64,000 nucleotides of DNA from Ramlibacter monticola (lineage in GTDB: Bacteria; Pseudomonadota; Gammaproteobacteria; Burkholderiales; Burkholderiaceae_C), in contig NZ_JAEQNE010000004.1 in the NCBI RefSeq assembly GCF_016722785.1, forward strand, positions 273,501-337,500. The letters run 5' to 3'. A program made the translations under genes and the position numbers. Positions 9,230 through 18,700 of the stretch are shown in pieces. The notes beneath the pieces are model-generated. The model did not search any database, was not told the origin of the DNA, and saw nothing but the letters and a program-made list of their open reading frames with translations. Positions within the stretch are counted from its first letter, which is position 1. Each line of letters starts with the position of its first letter.

Positions 9230-9820
9230 TCAGCGGAGTGGGGGTTCGAATTGCTCCAGCAGGAAGCGGCGCGATGCCGCCAGGTGCCGGCGACCGCCGG
9301 CGTTGTCGCCCAGCATGCGGGCCAGCTGCAGGGCGCCGATCAGATGACTGGCGATCACGGCGGCGGCGTCGGCCTCGTGGCCGGGCGGCAGGCAGGCCTC
9401 GACACGGGAGACCAGCGACCTCACGCGCAGCGCCGCGGCCTCGCGCACCGCCTCCGATTGGCGCGGCATCTCGGAGGCCAGGGCCGCGACGGGGCAGCCG
9501 GCATCGGGCGCCTTGAGGTGCCGATCCGAAAGATAGCCTTCCACCAGCGCCTGGAAGCGGCTCATGCCCTTGGCCTCGCCGGCGGCGATGGACTTCTGCA
9601 GGCGCAATTGGCTGTCCTGCCCGGCGCGTTCCAGCGCTTCCGCGAGCAGGGCCTCGCGCGAAGCGAAGTGCGCGTAGAAGCCACCGTGCGTGAGCCCGGC
9701 CTTCTTCATGATGTCGGCCACGCCCACGCCGTGGAAGCCGGTATCGCGCAGCACGCGCGCCGCCGTGTCCAGGATGCGGTCGTGCGTCTGCTGCTTGCGG
9801 CTCGCGGGGGCGGTATCCAT
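9230..9820 (-). CDS. TetR family transcriptional repressor
   Basis: A 196-residue regulator. The N-terminal helix-turn-helix spans about residues 10-55 (TAARVLRDTGFHGVGVADI, then LTHGGFYAHFASREALL), the typical TetR_N pattern. The rest is a ligand-binding domain resembling the TetR_C group with a conserved GCPVAALASE stretch. It lies 73 bp upstream of the likely MATE start. A near-identical palindrome is found in front of both genes, so it probably represses itself and the pump until an inducer binds. A -10-like TACACT 7 bp before the ATG suggests a leaderless transcript. Confidence 0.9.
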   Translation of the reverse strand: MDTAPASRKQQTHDRILDTAARVLRDTGFHGVGVADIMKKAGLTHGGFYAHFASREALLAEALERAGQDSQLRLQKSIAAGEAKGMSRFQALVEGYLSDRHLKAPDAGCPVAALASEMPRQSEAVREAAALRVRSLVSRVEACLPPGHEADAAAVIASHLIGALQLARMLGDNAGGRRHLAASRRFLLEQFEPPLR

Positions 9821-9839
9821 GGGCGGCAGTGTACGCGCA

Positions 9840-9859
9840 AATATGATGATCGTCATATT
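9840..9859. promoter_or_regulatory. TetR autoregulatory operator
   Basis: AATATGA (9840-9846) and TCATATT (9853-9859) are perfect 7-bp arms around TGATCG. The site lies 20 bp upstream of the tetR start, over its likely -35 region. It also lies in the shared region with the plus-strand DUF3597 gene, so it might affect that gene too. Confidence 0.75.
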
Positions 9860-9974
9860 CGAGGGCGCCCGATGCCCCACGATCCTTGGGGAGAAACACC
9901 TGCTCACGTGCAACGGGGCTAGCATGCCCGGCGCCTTGGCCATGCCCATGGCGCTTTCTCTCCAGGAGGCTGCC

Positions 9975-10391
9975 ATGAGTTTCTTCTCCAAGATCCTCGA
10001 CAAGCTGGGCTTCGATGCGGGCGCAAGCAAGGTCGAGGAGATGCTGCGCACGCCCGTGCCGGCGCAGCAGCCCGCGACCAACGTCGCCGGGGCCGCCCCT
10101 GCAGCAACCGCGCCGACGACGCCGATGGCCGAGGTGGACGTCACCGCGCTGCTGGAACAGAAGGCCGCCGCCAATGCGCAGAAGCTGAACTGGCGCACCT
10201 CGATCGTCGACCTGCTGAAACTGCTGGACCTCGACAGCAGCCTGCAGGCGCGCAAGGAACTGGCAACCGAACTCCAGTGCCCGCCCGACCTGATGGCGGA
10301 CTCGGCCCGCATGAACATGTGGCTGCACAAGGTGCTGATGCAGAAGCTGGCAGCCAACGGCGGCAAGGTGCCCGCCGAACTGGTGAACTGA
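9975..10391 (+). CDS. DUF3597 domain protein
   Basis: A soluble protein of 138 residues. It has a short N-terminal helix (MSFFSKILDKLG), an Ala/Pro/Thr-rich linker (about 25-50) and a C-terminal DUF3597 helical domain (WRTSIVDLLKLLDLDSS, then RKELATEL and MNMWLHKVLMQKLA). This domain resembles a peptidoglycan-binding-like helical fold of unknown function, also seen in some LysM proteins. A perfect AGGAGG precedes the ATG. It is followed at 9 bp by a DUF937 gene, probably the same operon. No function is assigned. Confidence 0.8.
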   Translation: MSFFSKILDKLGFDAGASKVEEMLRTPVPAQQPATNVAGAAPAATAPTTPMAEVDVTALLEQKAAANAQKLNWRTSIVDLLKLLDLDSSLQARKELATELQCPPDLMADSARMNMWLHKVLMQKLAANGGKVPAELVN

Positions 10392-10400
10392 GGAGCCGCC

Positions 10401-11000
10401 ATGCAGATCACGGACATGCTGGCGCAGGCGGGCGGGCTGGAAGCCATCGCCCGCGAACTGAACATCGATCCGCAGCACGCCGAAGCGGGCGCCGCGGCCT
10501 TGCTGCCGGCGATCATGGGCGGATTCCGGAACCAGGCGCAGGCCGGCGGCACCGAGGGCGTCGGTGACCTGCTGTCGAGACTGGGCGGCGGCTCCCTCAT
10601 GGACCAGGTGCTGGCACCGGAGCCGACCAATGTCGCGGCGGGCGATGCCGTGCTCGGCCAGATCTTCGGTTCGCCCGAGGTGAGCCGCGCGGTAGCGCAC
10701 GACGCCTCGTCGCAGACCGGGCTGGACCCCGCGCTCCTGAAGAAGATGCTGCCGCTGGTCGCCATGCTGGTGAGCGGCTTCATGGCCAAGGGCGGTGGCG
10801 CTGCGGCCGCCCCCCAGGCCGAGACCGGGGGGCTGGGCGGACTGCTGGGCGGACTCCTGGGAGGCGTGCTCGGCGGCGGGACGCAGGGCGGCCAAGGCGC
10901 GGGCGGAGGACTCGGCGGGTTGGCCGCCATGCTGGACTCCAACGGCGACGGCAACCCGCTCGACGATATCGTGCGGATGATGGGCAAATCGCGCGGATAG
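10401..11000 (+). CDS. DUF937 domain protein
   Basis: A 199-residue protein of the DUF937 (YidB-like) family. It has an N-terminal helical domain (LLPAIMGGFRNQ) and a Gly-rich, low-complexity C-terminal region (about 135-175) full of GGLLGG-type repeats. Its function is unknown. It lies 9 bp downstream of the DUF3597 gene with GAGGAG before the ATG. The Gly-rich tail may be an intrinsically flexible linker. Confidence 0.8.
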   Translation: MQITDMLAQAGGLEAIARELNIDPQHAEAGAAALLPAIMGGFRNQAQAGGTEGVGDLLSRLGGGSLMDQVLAPEPTNVAAGDAVLGQIFGSPEVSRAVAHDASSQTGLDPALLKKMLPLVAMLVSGFMAKGGGAAAAPQAETGGLGGLLGGLLGGVLGGGTQGGQGAGGGLGGLAAMLDSNGDGNPLDDIVRMMGKSRG

Positions 11001-11159
11001 CGCGGCCATCGGCCCGGGGCGTCTGACGCCCTCGTCTTCGATTCTTCGCGCCGCGCCGCCGAGGCGCTGGCGCCTGCGCGTGCCTGCCGTCACCTTGGCT
11101 GGTCGGACCGTTGGGTATTCCGGTACCATTCGCTGGTCCGTCCCTTGCCGACCTGCCCC

Positions 11160-11912
11160 ATGCTGTGCAAGTTTCTCGTCCTTGCCGCCTTCGCGGCTTC
11201 CCCCTGGGCCCAGGCGGCCGAGGTCCAGGTGGCGGTGGCGGCCAATTTCGCGGGCCCCATGCAACGCATCGCCGAGGCCTTCGCTGCCGCGAGCGGCCAC
11301 GTGGTGAAGATCGCCAGCGGCGCCACCGGCAAGTTCTACTCCCAGATCGGGGCCGGGGCGCCCTTCGAGGTCTTGCTCTCGGCCGACGACGAGACGCCGC
11401 GCAAGCTGGTCGCGGAAGGCCATGCGGTGGGCGGCACGCAGTTCACCTACGCTATCGGCAAGCTGGTGCTCTGGAGCCCGCAGCCCGGGCTGGTCGACGA
11501 CAAGGGCACGGTGCTGGCCAGCGACCGCTTCCGCCACATCGCCATCGCCAATCCCCGGCTCGCGCCCTACGGGGTGGCCGGCTACGAGGTTCTCAAGGCG
11601 CGCGGCCTCGCCCAGGCGCTGGCGCCGCGCGTGGTGCTCGGCGAAACCATCGCGCAGACCTTCCAGTTCGTGGCGACGGGCAACGCGGAACTGGGCTTCG
11701 TGGCGCTGTCGCAGGTGATGGGGCCGGGCAAGCCGGTCGCCGGTTCATACTGGATCGTGCCCCCCGCGCTGTACCGCGAGATCCGGCAGGACGCCGTGCT
11801 GCTGAAGGCGGGCCAGGCCAACCCCGCGGCGCGGGCGCTGCTGGCCTACCTGAAGACCGACGCGGCACGGCAAGTGATCGAGTCCTACGGCTACGCCCTG
11901 TCGGGCCCCTGA
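11160..11912 (+). CDS. modA: Molybdate ABC transporter, periplasmic binding protein
   Basis: A 250-residue protein with a signal peptide (about 1-20, cleaved after AQA) and the ModA fold. Typical stretches are [29 protein letters not shown] and [13 protein letters not shown]. It captures molybdate in the periplasm. ATG 11160 is preferred to an upstream in-frame TTG. Its stop overlaps the modB start (TGATG). It is the first gene of modABC-modE; the promoter must lie in 11001-11159, where I see no clear ModE-type palindrome. Confidence 0.95.
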   Translation: MLCKFLVLAAFAASPWAQAAEVQVAVAANFAGPMQRIAEAFAAASGHVVKIASGATGKFYSQIGAGAPFEVLLSADDETPRKLVAEGHAVGGTQFTYAIGKLVLWSPQPGLVDDKGTVLASDRFRHIAIANPRLAPYGVAGYEVLKARGLAQALAPRVVLGETIAQTFQFVATGNAELGFVALSQVMGPGKPVAGSYWIVPPALYREIRQDAVLLKAGQANPAARALLAYLKTDAARQVIESYGYALSGP

Positions 11913-12598
11913 TGGGAATCGGCCCCGAAGCCTGGAGCGCGATCCGCCTCACCGCGGAACTCGCGGCCCTCACCACCCTGCTGCTGCTGGCGATCGGCAC
12001 CCCGGTCGCGTGGTGGCTGGCGCGCACGCGTTCCGCGGCCAAGCCGTTCGCGGCGGCGGTGGTCGCGCTGCCCCTGGTGCTGCCGCCCTCCGTGCTCGGC
12101 TTCTACCTGCTGGTCGCCATGGGACCGCACGGCCCCGTCGGGCAGCTGACGGGGCTCCTGGGCCTGGGCCGGCTGCCCTTCACCTTCGGCGGGCTGGTGG
12201 TCGGCTCGGTGCTGTACTCCATGCCCTTCGTCGTGCAGCCGCTGCAGCAGGCCTTCGAGGCGCTGGACGAGCGCACGCTGGAGGCCGCCGCCACGCTGCG
12301 GGCCAGTCCCCTGGACCGCTTCTTCACCGTGGCCCTGCCGCAGGCCCGCGGCGGCGTGCTCACGGCCGCCGTGCTGGGCTTCGCGCACACCGTGGGGGAG
12401 TTCGGCGTGGTGCTCATGATCGGGGGCAACATCCCGGACCGCACCCGCACCGTGTCCGTCCTCGTCTACGACCACGTGGAAGCGGGCGACTTCGCCGCGG
12501 CGCATGCGCTGGCCGGCGGCATGCTGGCGTTCTGCCTGCTCGTGCTGGTTGCCCTGCAGGTGCTGAACCGGCCGCGGCGCGAGGTTCCCGCCGCGTGA
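11912..12598 (+). CDS. modB: Molybdate ABC transporter, permease
   Basis: An inner membrane permease of 228 residues with about five transmembrane helices and the ABC permease EAA-type loop ([21 protein letters not shown]). It forms the channel fed by ModA and powered by ModC. The start codon shares its A with the modA stop, and its stop overlaps the modC GTG by 4 bases, so all three subunits are translationally coupled. Confidence 0.95.
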   Translation: MGIGPEAWSAIRLTAELAALTTLLLLAIGTPVAWWLARTRSAAKPFAAAVVALPLVLPPSVLGFYLLVAMGPHGPVGQLTGLLGLGRLPFTFGGLVVGSVLYSMPFVVQPLQQAFEALDERTLEAAATLRASPLDRFFTVALPQARGGVLTAAVLGFAHTVGEFGVVLMIGGNIPDRTRTVSVLVYDHVEAGDFAAAHALAGGMLAFCLLVLVALQVLNRPRREVPAA

Positions 12599-13671
12599 TC
12601 GCGCTGCAACTGCACTTGCCGCGCCCAGCATTCGAGCTGCGGGTCGACCTGGAGCTGCCGGCGCGCGGCGTCACCGCGCTGTTCGGCCCGTCGGGCTGCG
12701 GCAAGACCACCCTGCTGCGCGCGCTCGCCGGCGTGGAACGCGCGCGCGGCCGCGTCATGGTGGCGGGCGAGACCTGGCAGGACGACACGCGCCGCCTCTT
12801 CGTGCCGCCGCACCTGCGACCCGTGGGCTACGTGATCCAGGAGGCGGCCCTGTTCCCGCACCTGGATGTGCGCGGCAACCTCGAATACGGACTGCGCCGC
12901 ACGCCGCAGGCGCGGCGGCGCATCGCGCTGCCAGAGGTTCTCGAGCTGCTGGGCATCGCGCACCTGATGGACCGCCGACCCGCCACCCTGTCGGGCGGGG
13001 AACGCCAGCGGGTGGCCATCGCGCGCGCGCTGGCCACGAGCCCGCAGTTGCTCCTGCTGGACGAGCCGCTGGCCGCCCTGGACGCGCGGCGCAAGGCGGA
13101 GGTGCTGCCCTACCTCGATGCGCTGCAGGCGCGCCTCGGTGTCCCCATCGTCTACGTGACCCATTCCGTGGACGAGGTCGCCCGGCTGGCCGACCACCTG
13201 GTCCTGCTCGAAGCGGGCCTGGTGCTCGCGCACGGGCCCGCCTCCGGAATGCTGGCACGCCTGGACTTTCCCCTGTCGCTCGGCGGGGACGCCGGCGTGG
13301 TGCTCGAAGGCACCGTCGCCGAGCGCGATGCGCACTGGCAGCTGGCGCGCTTCGAGGCCGAGGACGGCGCCTGCCAGCTGTGGACGCGCGATCACGGCGT
13401 GCCCGTGGGCCGCGCGGTGCGCCTGCGCGTGCTGGCGCGCGACGTGAGCATTGCCCGCGCGCGACAGGTCGACACCAGCATCGGCAACCAGCTGCGCGGG
13501 GTGGTGGACGCGCTCGGCGACGACGAACATCCCGGCCTGGTGCTGGTGCGCGTGCGCGTGGGCGAGGCGGTCCTGCTGTCGCGGCTGACGCGGCGCTCGG
13601 CCCATGCGCTGGCGCTGGCACCGGGACTGCCGGTGTGGGCACAGGTGAAGACCGTCGCCCTGATGGAATGA
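12595..13671 (+). CDS. modC: Molybdate ABC transporter, ATPase
   Basis: A 358-residue ATPase. It shows Walker [10 protein letters not shown] (about residue 33), the signature LSGGERQR and Walker B LLLLDEP, followed by the H-loop VTHS. A C-terminal TOBE/Mop domain (about 290-355, with [13 protein letters not shown]) senses or binds molybdate. The start is GTG at 12595, overlapping the modB stop as GTGA. Its TGA overlaps the modE ATG. Confidence 0.95.
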   Translation: MIALQLHLPRPAFELRVDLELPARGVTALFGPSGCGKTTLLRALAGVERARGRVMVAGETWQDDTRRLFVPPHLRPVGYVIQEAALFPHLDVRGNLEYGLRRTPQARRRIALPEVLELLGIAHLMDRRPATLSGGERQRVAIARALATSPQLLLLDEPLAALDARRKAEVLPYLDALQARLGVPIVYVTHSVDEVARLADHLVLLEAGLVLAHGPASGMLARLDFPLSLGGDAGVVLEGTVAERDAHWQLARFEAEDGACQLWTRDHGVPVGRAVRLRVLARDVSIARARQVDTSIGNQLRGVVDALGDDEHPGLVLVRVRVGEAVLLSRLTRRSAHALALAPGLPVWAQVKTVALME

Positions 13672-14477
13672 AGCTGCCCGGCTCCGCCCAGCCGCCGCGC
13701 CTGCTCTCGGCCGAACTGCGCATCGCCGGCGGCATGGACACGCGCGTGTTCGAACTGCTGCGCGGCGTGGAGGCGACCGGCTCGATCCTGCGCGCCGCGG
13801 CCACGGTGGGCCTGAGCCACAAGGGCGCCCGCCTGATCCTGGAGAACGCGGCGAACCTCGCGCAGCAGCCGCTGCTCGCGTCGGTCGCGGGGGGCGCCGG
13901 CGGCGGCGGCACGCGCCTCACCCCGCAGGCCCGCGTGCTGCTGGAGGCCTGGGACGGCCTGCGGGCCGAACTCGACGAATTCCTCGGCGCGCAGGAAGCG
14001 CGCCTGGCCACCATGCCGGAGCTTGCCGGCCTGCTCAGGAGAATGTCCATGAAGACCACGGCCCGCAACCAGTACGCCGGCACCATCAGCGCCCTCGAGC
14101 TCGGGCCCGTGTCGGCGCAGGTCACCGTGCGCATCGGCACGGGCGACGAGATCGTGGCGACCATGACGGCCGCCGCCGCGAAGCGCCTGGACGCGCGCGT
14201 CGGGCAGGAAGCCCTGGTGCTGGTCAAGGCTTCGGCCGTCGTCCTGGTCACCGACTTCGCGGGCTGGAAGCTCTCCGCCCGCAACCAGCTCTCCGGAACG
14301 GTCTCGCGCATGGACAAGGGCCAGGTCTCCACCCTCGTCGTCCTCACCCTGCCGGGCGGCGGCACGGTCTCTGCCACCGTGACGAACGAGGGCGCGCAAG
14401 CCCTGGGCCTGAAGGTGGGCGTCCCGGCCACCGCCGTGTTCAAGGCCTATTCGGTGATGGTCGCCGTGCGCGAGTGA
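13668..14477 (+). CDS. modE: Molybdate-responsive regulator ModE
   Basis: A 269-residue regulator. The N-terminal LysR-like winged helix (residues 20-110, with GSILRAAATVGLSHKGARLI) is followed by two Mop domains in tandem (about 125-190 and 200-268; ARNQYAGTISALELG and ARNQLSGTVSRMDKG). ModE binds molybdate in the Mop domains and usually represses modABC when molybdate is plentiful. Here it is the last gene of the operon it should control (ATGA overlap with modC), implying autoregulation. The more familiar E. coli arrangement is divergent. Confidence 0.93.
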   Translation: MKLPGSAQPPRLLSAELRIAGGMDTRVFELLRGVEATGSILRAAATVGLSHKGARLILENAANLAQQPLLASVAGGAGGGGTRLTPQARVLLEAWDGLRAELDEFLGAQEARLATMPELAGLLRRMSMKTTARNQYAGTISALELGPVSAQVTVRIGTGDEIVATMTAAAAKRLDARVGQEALVLVKASAVVLVTDFAGWKLSARNQLSGTVSRMDKGQVSTLVVLTLPGGGTVSATVTNEGAQALGLKVGVPATAVFKAYSVMVAVRE

Positions 14478-14484
14478 CGGCGCC

Positions 14485-15567
14485 CTACCAGGCGTACCCC
14501 ATCTTGAACAGCACGGCGCGGTTGCCCTCCTTGCCCTGCGCGAATTCGAGGTTGGCCACGATCCCCTGGGCCGGCTTGAGGAGGTACTGCACGCCGGCGC
14601 CGATGCTCGGGAAGCGGTTTTCGGACTGGCTGCAGCTTTTCCCCGCGCCGTAAAGGCAGGCGACGCCGGCGAAGAGCGTGGCCGTCCAGCGCTCGGCGAT
14701 GCGATGGCGCTCCTCGACCTCGAGGGACGACATGTTCTTCCCGAGGAACTCCCCGACCGTATAGCCGCGCAACTGGACGGGCGCGAACGCGGAGGGCGGT
14801 GCGTCCACCGTCCACTGGTTGCTTTGCCGGACGGCCAGGACGTGGCGGTCGCCGTGGGTCCAGAAGCCCCGGAAGTCGCCGCGGTACACGTCGAAATCGG
14901 CATCGCCCTGGATGCGCTGGCGGTAGGCGATGTTGTTGAGATTCAGCAGCCAGCCGCGCGTGGGGGAATCCTGGACGTCGCGTGAGTCGTGCATGGCCAC
15001 GAGGCCGATGCCCCCCGCTTTGAAACCCGTCAATCCGAGCAGGCCGAGGATGTCGTCGTCGAGCGCGGTCTGGCCGACGATCTGGTAATTGGTGGCCACC
15101 AGCTGGGCGCCGAGGAACCAGTCGTCCTTGATCCGGTACAGGTAGCGCGCGATCAGGCCCCGGATGTGGTCTTCGGACTTGAGCGGCTGCCCGGTCCCGA
15201 GGAAGTCGTCGTAGTCGTTCTTGATGGTGCCGCCTATCGCGATGACCGAAATCCGGTGATGGTCGGCCCCGAACGAGGTCCTCGCGAACACGGTGCCCAC
15301 CATCGAATTGGTCGAGGTGTACTGCGCGGCGATGCCGAACATCGAAAGCTGCGACTGCGCGTCGAACTTCTTCAGGTAGGCCCCGAGCGCGCCCACCGAG
15401 GTGCCCAGTTTCGGGTTCGACTGCACGGTGGGCAAGGCGAGCCAGGGCGACGGAGTCGTCGCCGGCGCGGCCGCGGCGGGGGGCTCTTCGGCGCGCAGCA
15501 CGCCCCCACCTCCCGAGAGAAGGAAGAAAGCCGCGGTGAGGAGGAGGCTCTTTCGAAGGGCAAGCAT
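14485..15567 (-). CDS. BamA/TamA-like outer membrane barrel protein
   Basis: A 360-residue protein with a signal peptide (about 1-26, ending before AEEPP), an Ala/Pro-rich linker and a C-terminal beta-barrel resembling the bacterial surface antigen (Omp85 barrel) domain. Alternating aromatic strands and the terminal aromatic residue (MGYAW) fit outer membrane insertion. No POTRA domains are visible, so it is a barrel-only member. It converges on modE, separated by 7 bp, and diverges from the giant RHS gene. Its function is unknown. Confidence 0.75.
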   Translation of the reverse strand: MLALRKSLLLTAAFFLLSGGGGVLRAEEPPAAAAPATTPSPWLALPTVQSNPKLGTSVGALGAYLKKFDAQSQLSMFGIAAQYTSTNSMVGTVFARTSFGADHHRISVIAIGGTIKNDYDDFLGTGQPLKSEDHIRGLIARYLYRIKDDWFLGAQLVATNYQIVGQTALDDDILGLLGLTGFKAGGIGLVAMHDSRDVQDSPTRGWLLNLNNIAYRQRIQGDADFDVYRGDFRGFWTHGDRHVLAVRQSNQWTVDAPPSAFAPVQLRGYTVGEFLGKNMSSLEVEERHRIAERWTATLFAGVACLYGAGKSCSQSENRFPSIGAGVQYLLKPAQGIVANLEFAQGKEGNRAVLFKMGYAW

Positions 15568-15756
15568 GGACGGATTCCCGAGGCGTGCGGTCCGCACCTT
15601 AGCCGCATGGGCGGGGCGGCCACAGTGGCCTTTGGGCCCATTGAGGGCACACCCCTGGTCCATCCGGAGCCGCTAAACGAATCCTGTTCGCCGGCGATGT
15701 ACTTGGTGCAGGGTGCCTGTCGGGTGCCGCAGTCGTAACCAAGGAACGGACACGCC

Positions 15757-18700
15757 ATGGTAGGGATCGTCAGCGGCATCAGGGCGGGGTTGAACCTCGG
15801 CTCCCGGGAGGTCCTCGGGCAGGCGGGCCTGGTCGGCGATCCGGCGCAGGGCCGCAACGGCCAGAACGTCTATGTGAACGTGTCCACGGGCCTGCTCGTC
15901 TTGCAGGCACAGGACGAACTGCTCGTGGCGCGGGGGCCGGACGCCGCCGTGGTCCGGACGTACGACAGCGGCGGCACCTTCAACGACGACAACGGCGACA
16001 ACTGGGCCAGCGGGGTGGTCTCGCTCGCCCTCGCCGGCACGCTGAACGCCGCGGGCAGCACCGTTTCCCGCACGGATGCCGACGGCAGCACGGCGGTCTA
16101 CACCTGGAACGCGGCCCGCGGCCTGTACCTGACCACGGAGGGGGCGGGTGCGCACGACACGATCGCCTACCTTGCGGCGGAAAGCCAGTTCGAATGGCGC
16201 GACGGCAGCACCGATGCGACGCAGCGCTACGAGGGCAGCGGCGCGCGGCGCCTGCTGGCCAGCGAGGACGGGAGCGGAAACACGCTGCGCTACGCGTACG
16301 GGGCGAACGGCTTCCTGAGCTCGGTCACCACCGCGAAGGGGGAGGTCACCTTCTACGACTACGAGGGCGACCAGCTCGCGCAGGTGCGCACGCTCTTCGG
16401 CGCCACGCCCACGACGGTGGTGCGCTACGAATACGACACCAGTGGCCGCCTGGACGCGGTCACTGTGGACCTCACGCCTTCGGACAACAGCGTGGCCGAC
16501 GGCAAGGTGTACCGCACCACCTACACCTACGAGGGCACCAGCGCGCGCCTCGCCACGATCACCCAGACCGATGGCAACAGCCTCGCCTTCACCTACATCG
16601 ATCTCGGTGGCGGCAGCTACAAGGTCGCTTCCGTCCGCGACGGCCTGGGCCAGACGACCAGCTTCACCTACGACCTGGGCTTCGCGACGGCCACCGACGC
16701 GCAGGGCCTGGTCACCCGCTACGACTTCGACACCGCCGGCCGGCTGACCAGGATCACCGCTCCGGCGGTGGCCGCGGGCATCCCCACCAGGACCTTCAGC
16801 TACAACGGCGCCGGGGACGTGATTGCCATTCGCGACGGCCAGTCGCGCCTGGTGAGCTTCGGCTACGACGCCAACGGCAACCAGGTGCTGCGGCGCGACG
16901 CGGCCGGCAACACCGTGACGCGAACCTTCGATGCGTCCAACCAGCTGTCGACGGAAACGGTCTACTTCACGCCCGATCCGGACGCCGCGGGCCCGCTCCT
17001 GCCGGACGCCCCGGCGACGACCCGGTACGTCCATGACGCAGCCGGTCGCAAGCTGCTGCGCTTCACGGTCACGCCTCAGGGGCGCGTCACGGAATACCGC
17101 TACAACGGCTTCGGCGATCGCGTGGCCTCCATCACCTATGCGAGCGGGCTCTATCCCACGGACGGACTGGCGGCCACGGCGGTTCCCACCGAAGCGGAGA
17201 TGGCCGCCTGGGCGGGAACCCAGGACCTGACGGCCACCCAGCGGGTGGATTTCGCCTACGACGGTCGCGGCCAGCTGCAGACGCGCACCGCTTACGCGCG
17301 CGTCGCCGCCACCGGAGAGGGCGTCGCCGACGGCTCCCAGTCGGTGGAGAGCTTCGTGTATTCGCAGTCGGGGCTGCTACTGCAGTCCGTGAGCGCGGCC
17401 GCGGGCATCACGAGCTACACCTACGACGGCCTGGGCCGCGTGCTCACCAGCACCAACGCCCTGGGCCAGGTGACGGTGACCCAATACGACGACGCGGCCG
17501 GCAAGACCGTGGTGACGCTGACCAACGGGCTGGTCACCACCAGCGCCTACGACGCAGCCGGGCGGCTGGTCGCGGTGACGCGCTCGGATGCCGCGGCGGC
17601 GAGCCTGGGGGAGACCCGCTACTTCTACGACGCCGGCAACCGCCTGCGCATGACCGAGGATGCGACCGGCGTGCGCAGCTGGGCGATGTACGACGCCGCC
17701 GGGCGCAAGGTCGCCGACATCGACGGTAACGGCAGGATGACCGAGTACGCGTTCGACCGCAGCGACCTGCTGACCCACACCGTCACCTACGGCACGGCAG
17801 TGAACACGGCCCTGCTGGTGGATGCCACCGGGCTGCCAGTGGCCGCTGCCACGCCGGGGACGGTTCGGCCCCTCGCCAACGCCGCGGACGTGCACGAGTG
17901 GCGTTCGTACGATTCTGCGCAGCGGCTGCTGCGCACGGCGCGCACTTTCGGCACGGCCGGAATGGCGGCGGTCACCGAGAACCGCTACGACGGCGCGTCA
18001 CGGCTCGTCGAAGTCGTGCAATTCGCCAACGGCCGGGCGGCGGCGTCGTTGGTCCCTGGCACCATCGCCGCGCCCGTCGCCTCTGACGCGGACCGCAGCA
18101 TCCGCTATTTCCACGACAGCGACGGCCTGCTGACAGGCACGCTGGACGCCGAGGGTTACCTGACGGTGTTCCATTACACCGAGGCAGGCCTGCTCGACGA
18201 GACGATTCGCTACGCCAACGCCACGGATCCCTTGTTGCGCGCGACGGGCACGCTTGCGCAACTTACGCCGCTGGGCTCTGCCGACGACCTCCGCAGCGTG
18301 AACCTCTACGACGGCAAGGGGCAGCTGATCGCCGCCGTCGACGGCGAGGGCTATCTCACCGAGAACGTCTTCGACGCGAACGGCAAGCTCACCCAGGCGG
18401 TGCGGTACGCGAACCGCGCCACGGGCACCGCGACCGTCGCCAGCACGGTGTCTTCGCTGCGCCCGCTTCCCCAAGCCGCGGACAGTGCCACCCTGCGCGT
18501 GTACGACAAGCTGGGCCGGCTCACCCGGGAGACCGGCCCGGAAGGCGTCGTGACCCAGTACGCGTACGACACGGCGGGCAATCTCGTCTCCACGAGTCGC
18601 GCGGTGGGCACGACCGAAGTGCGCACCCTCCTGGCCCGCTACGACCTGCAGGGGCGGCTCACCGGGGAACTGTCCGCGCTCGGCCAGAGCCTGCTGACCG

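Noticed and set aside
11001..11159. ModE-binding palindrome upstream of modA
   Set aside because: No convincing match to the known ModE site was found by eye, although modE is in the operon.
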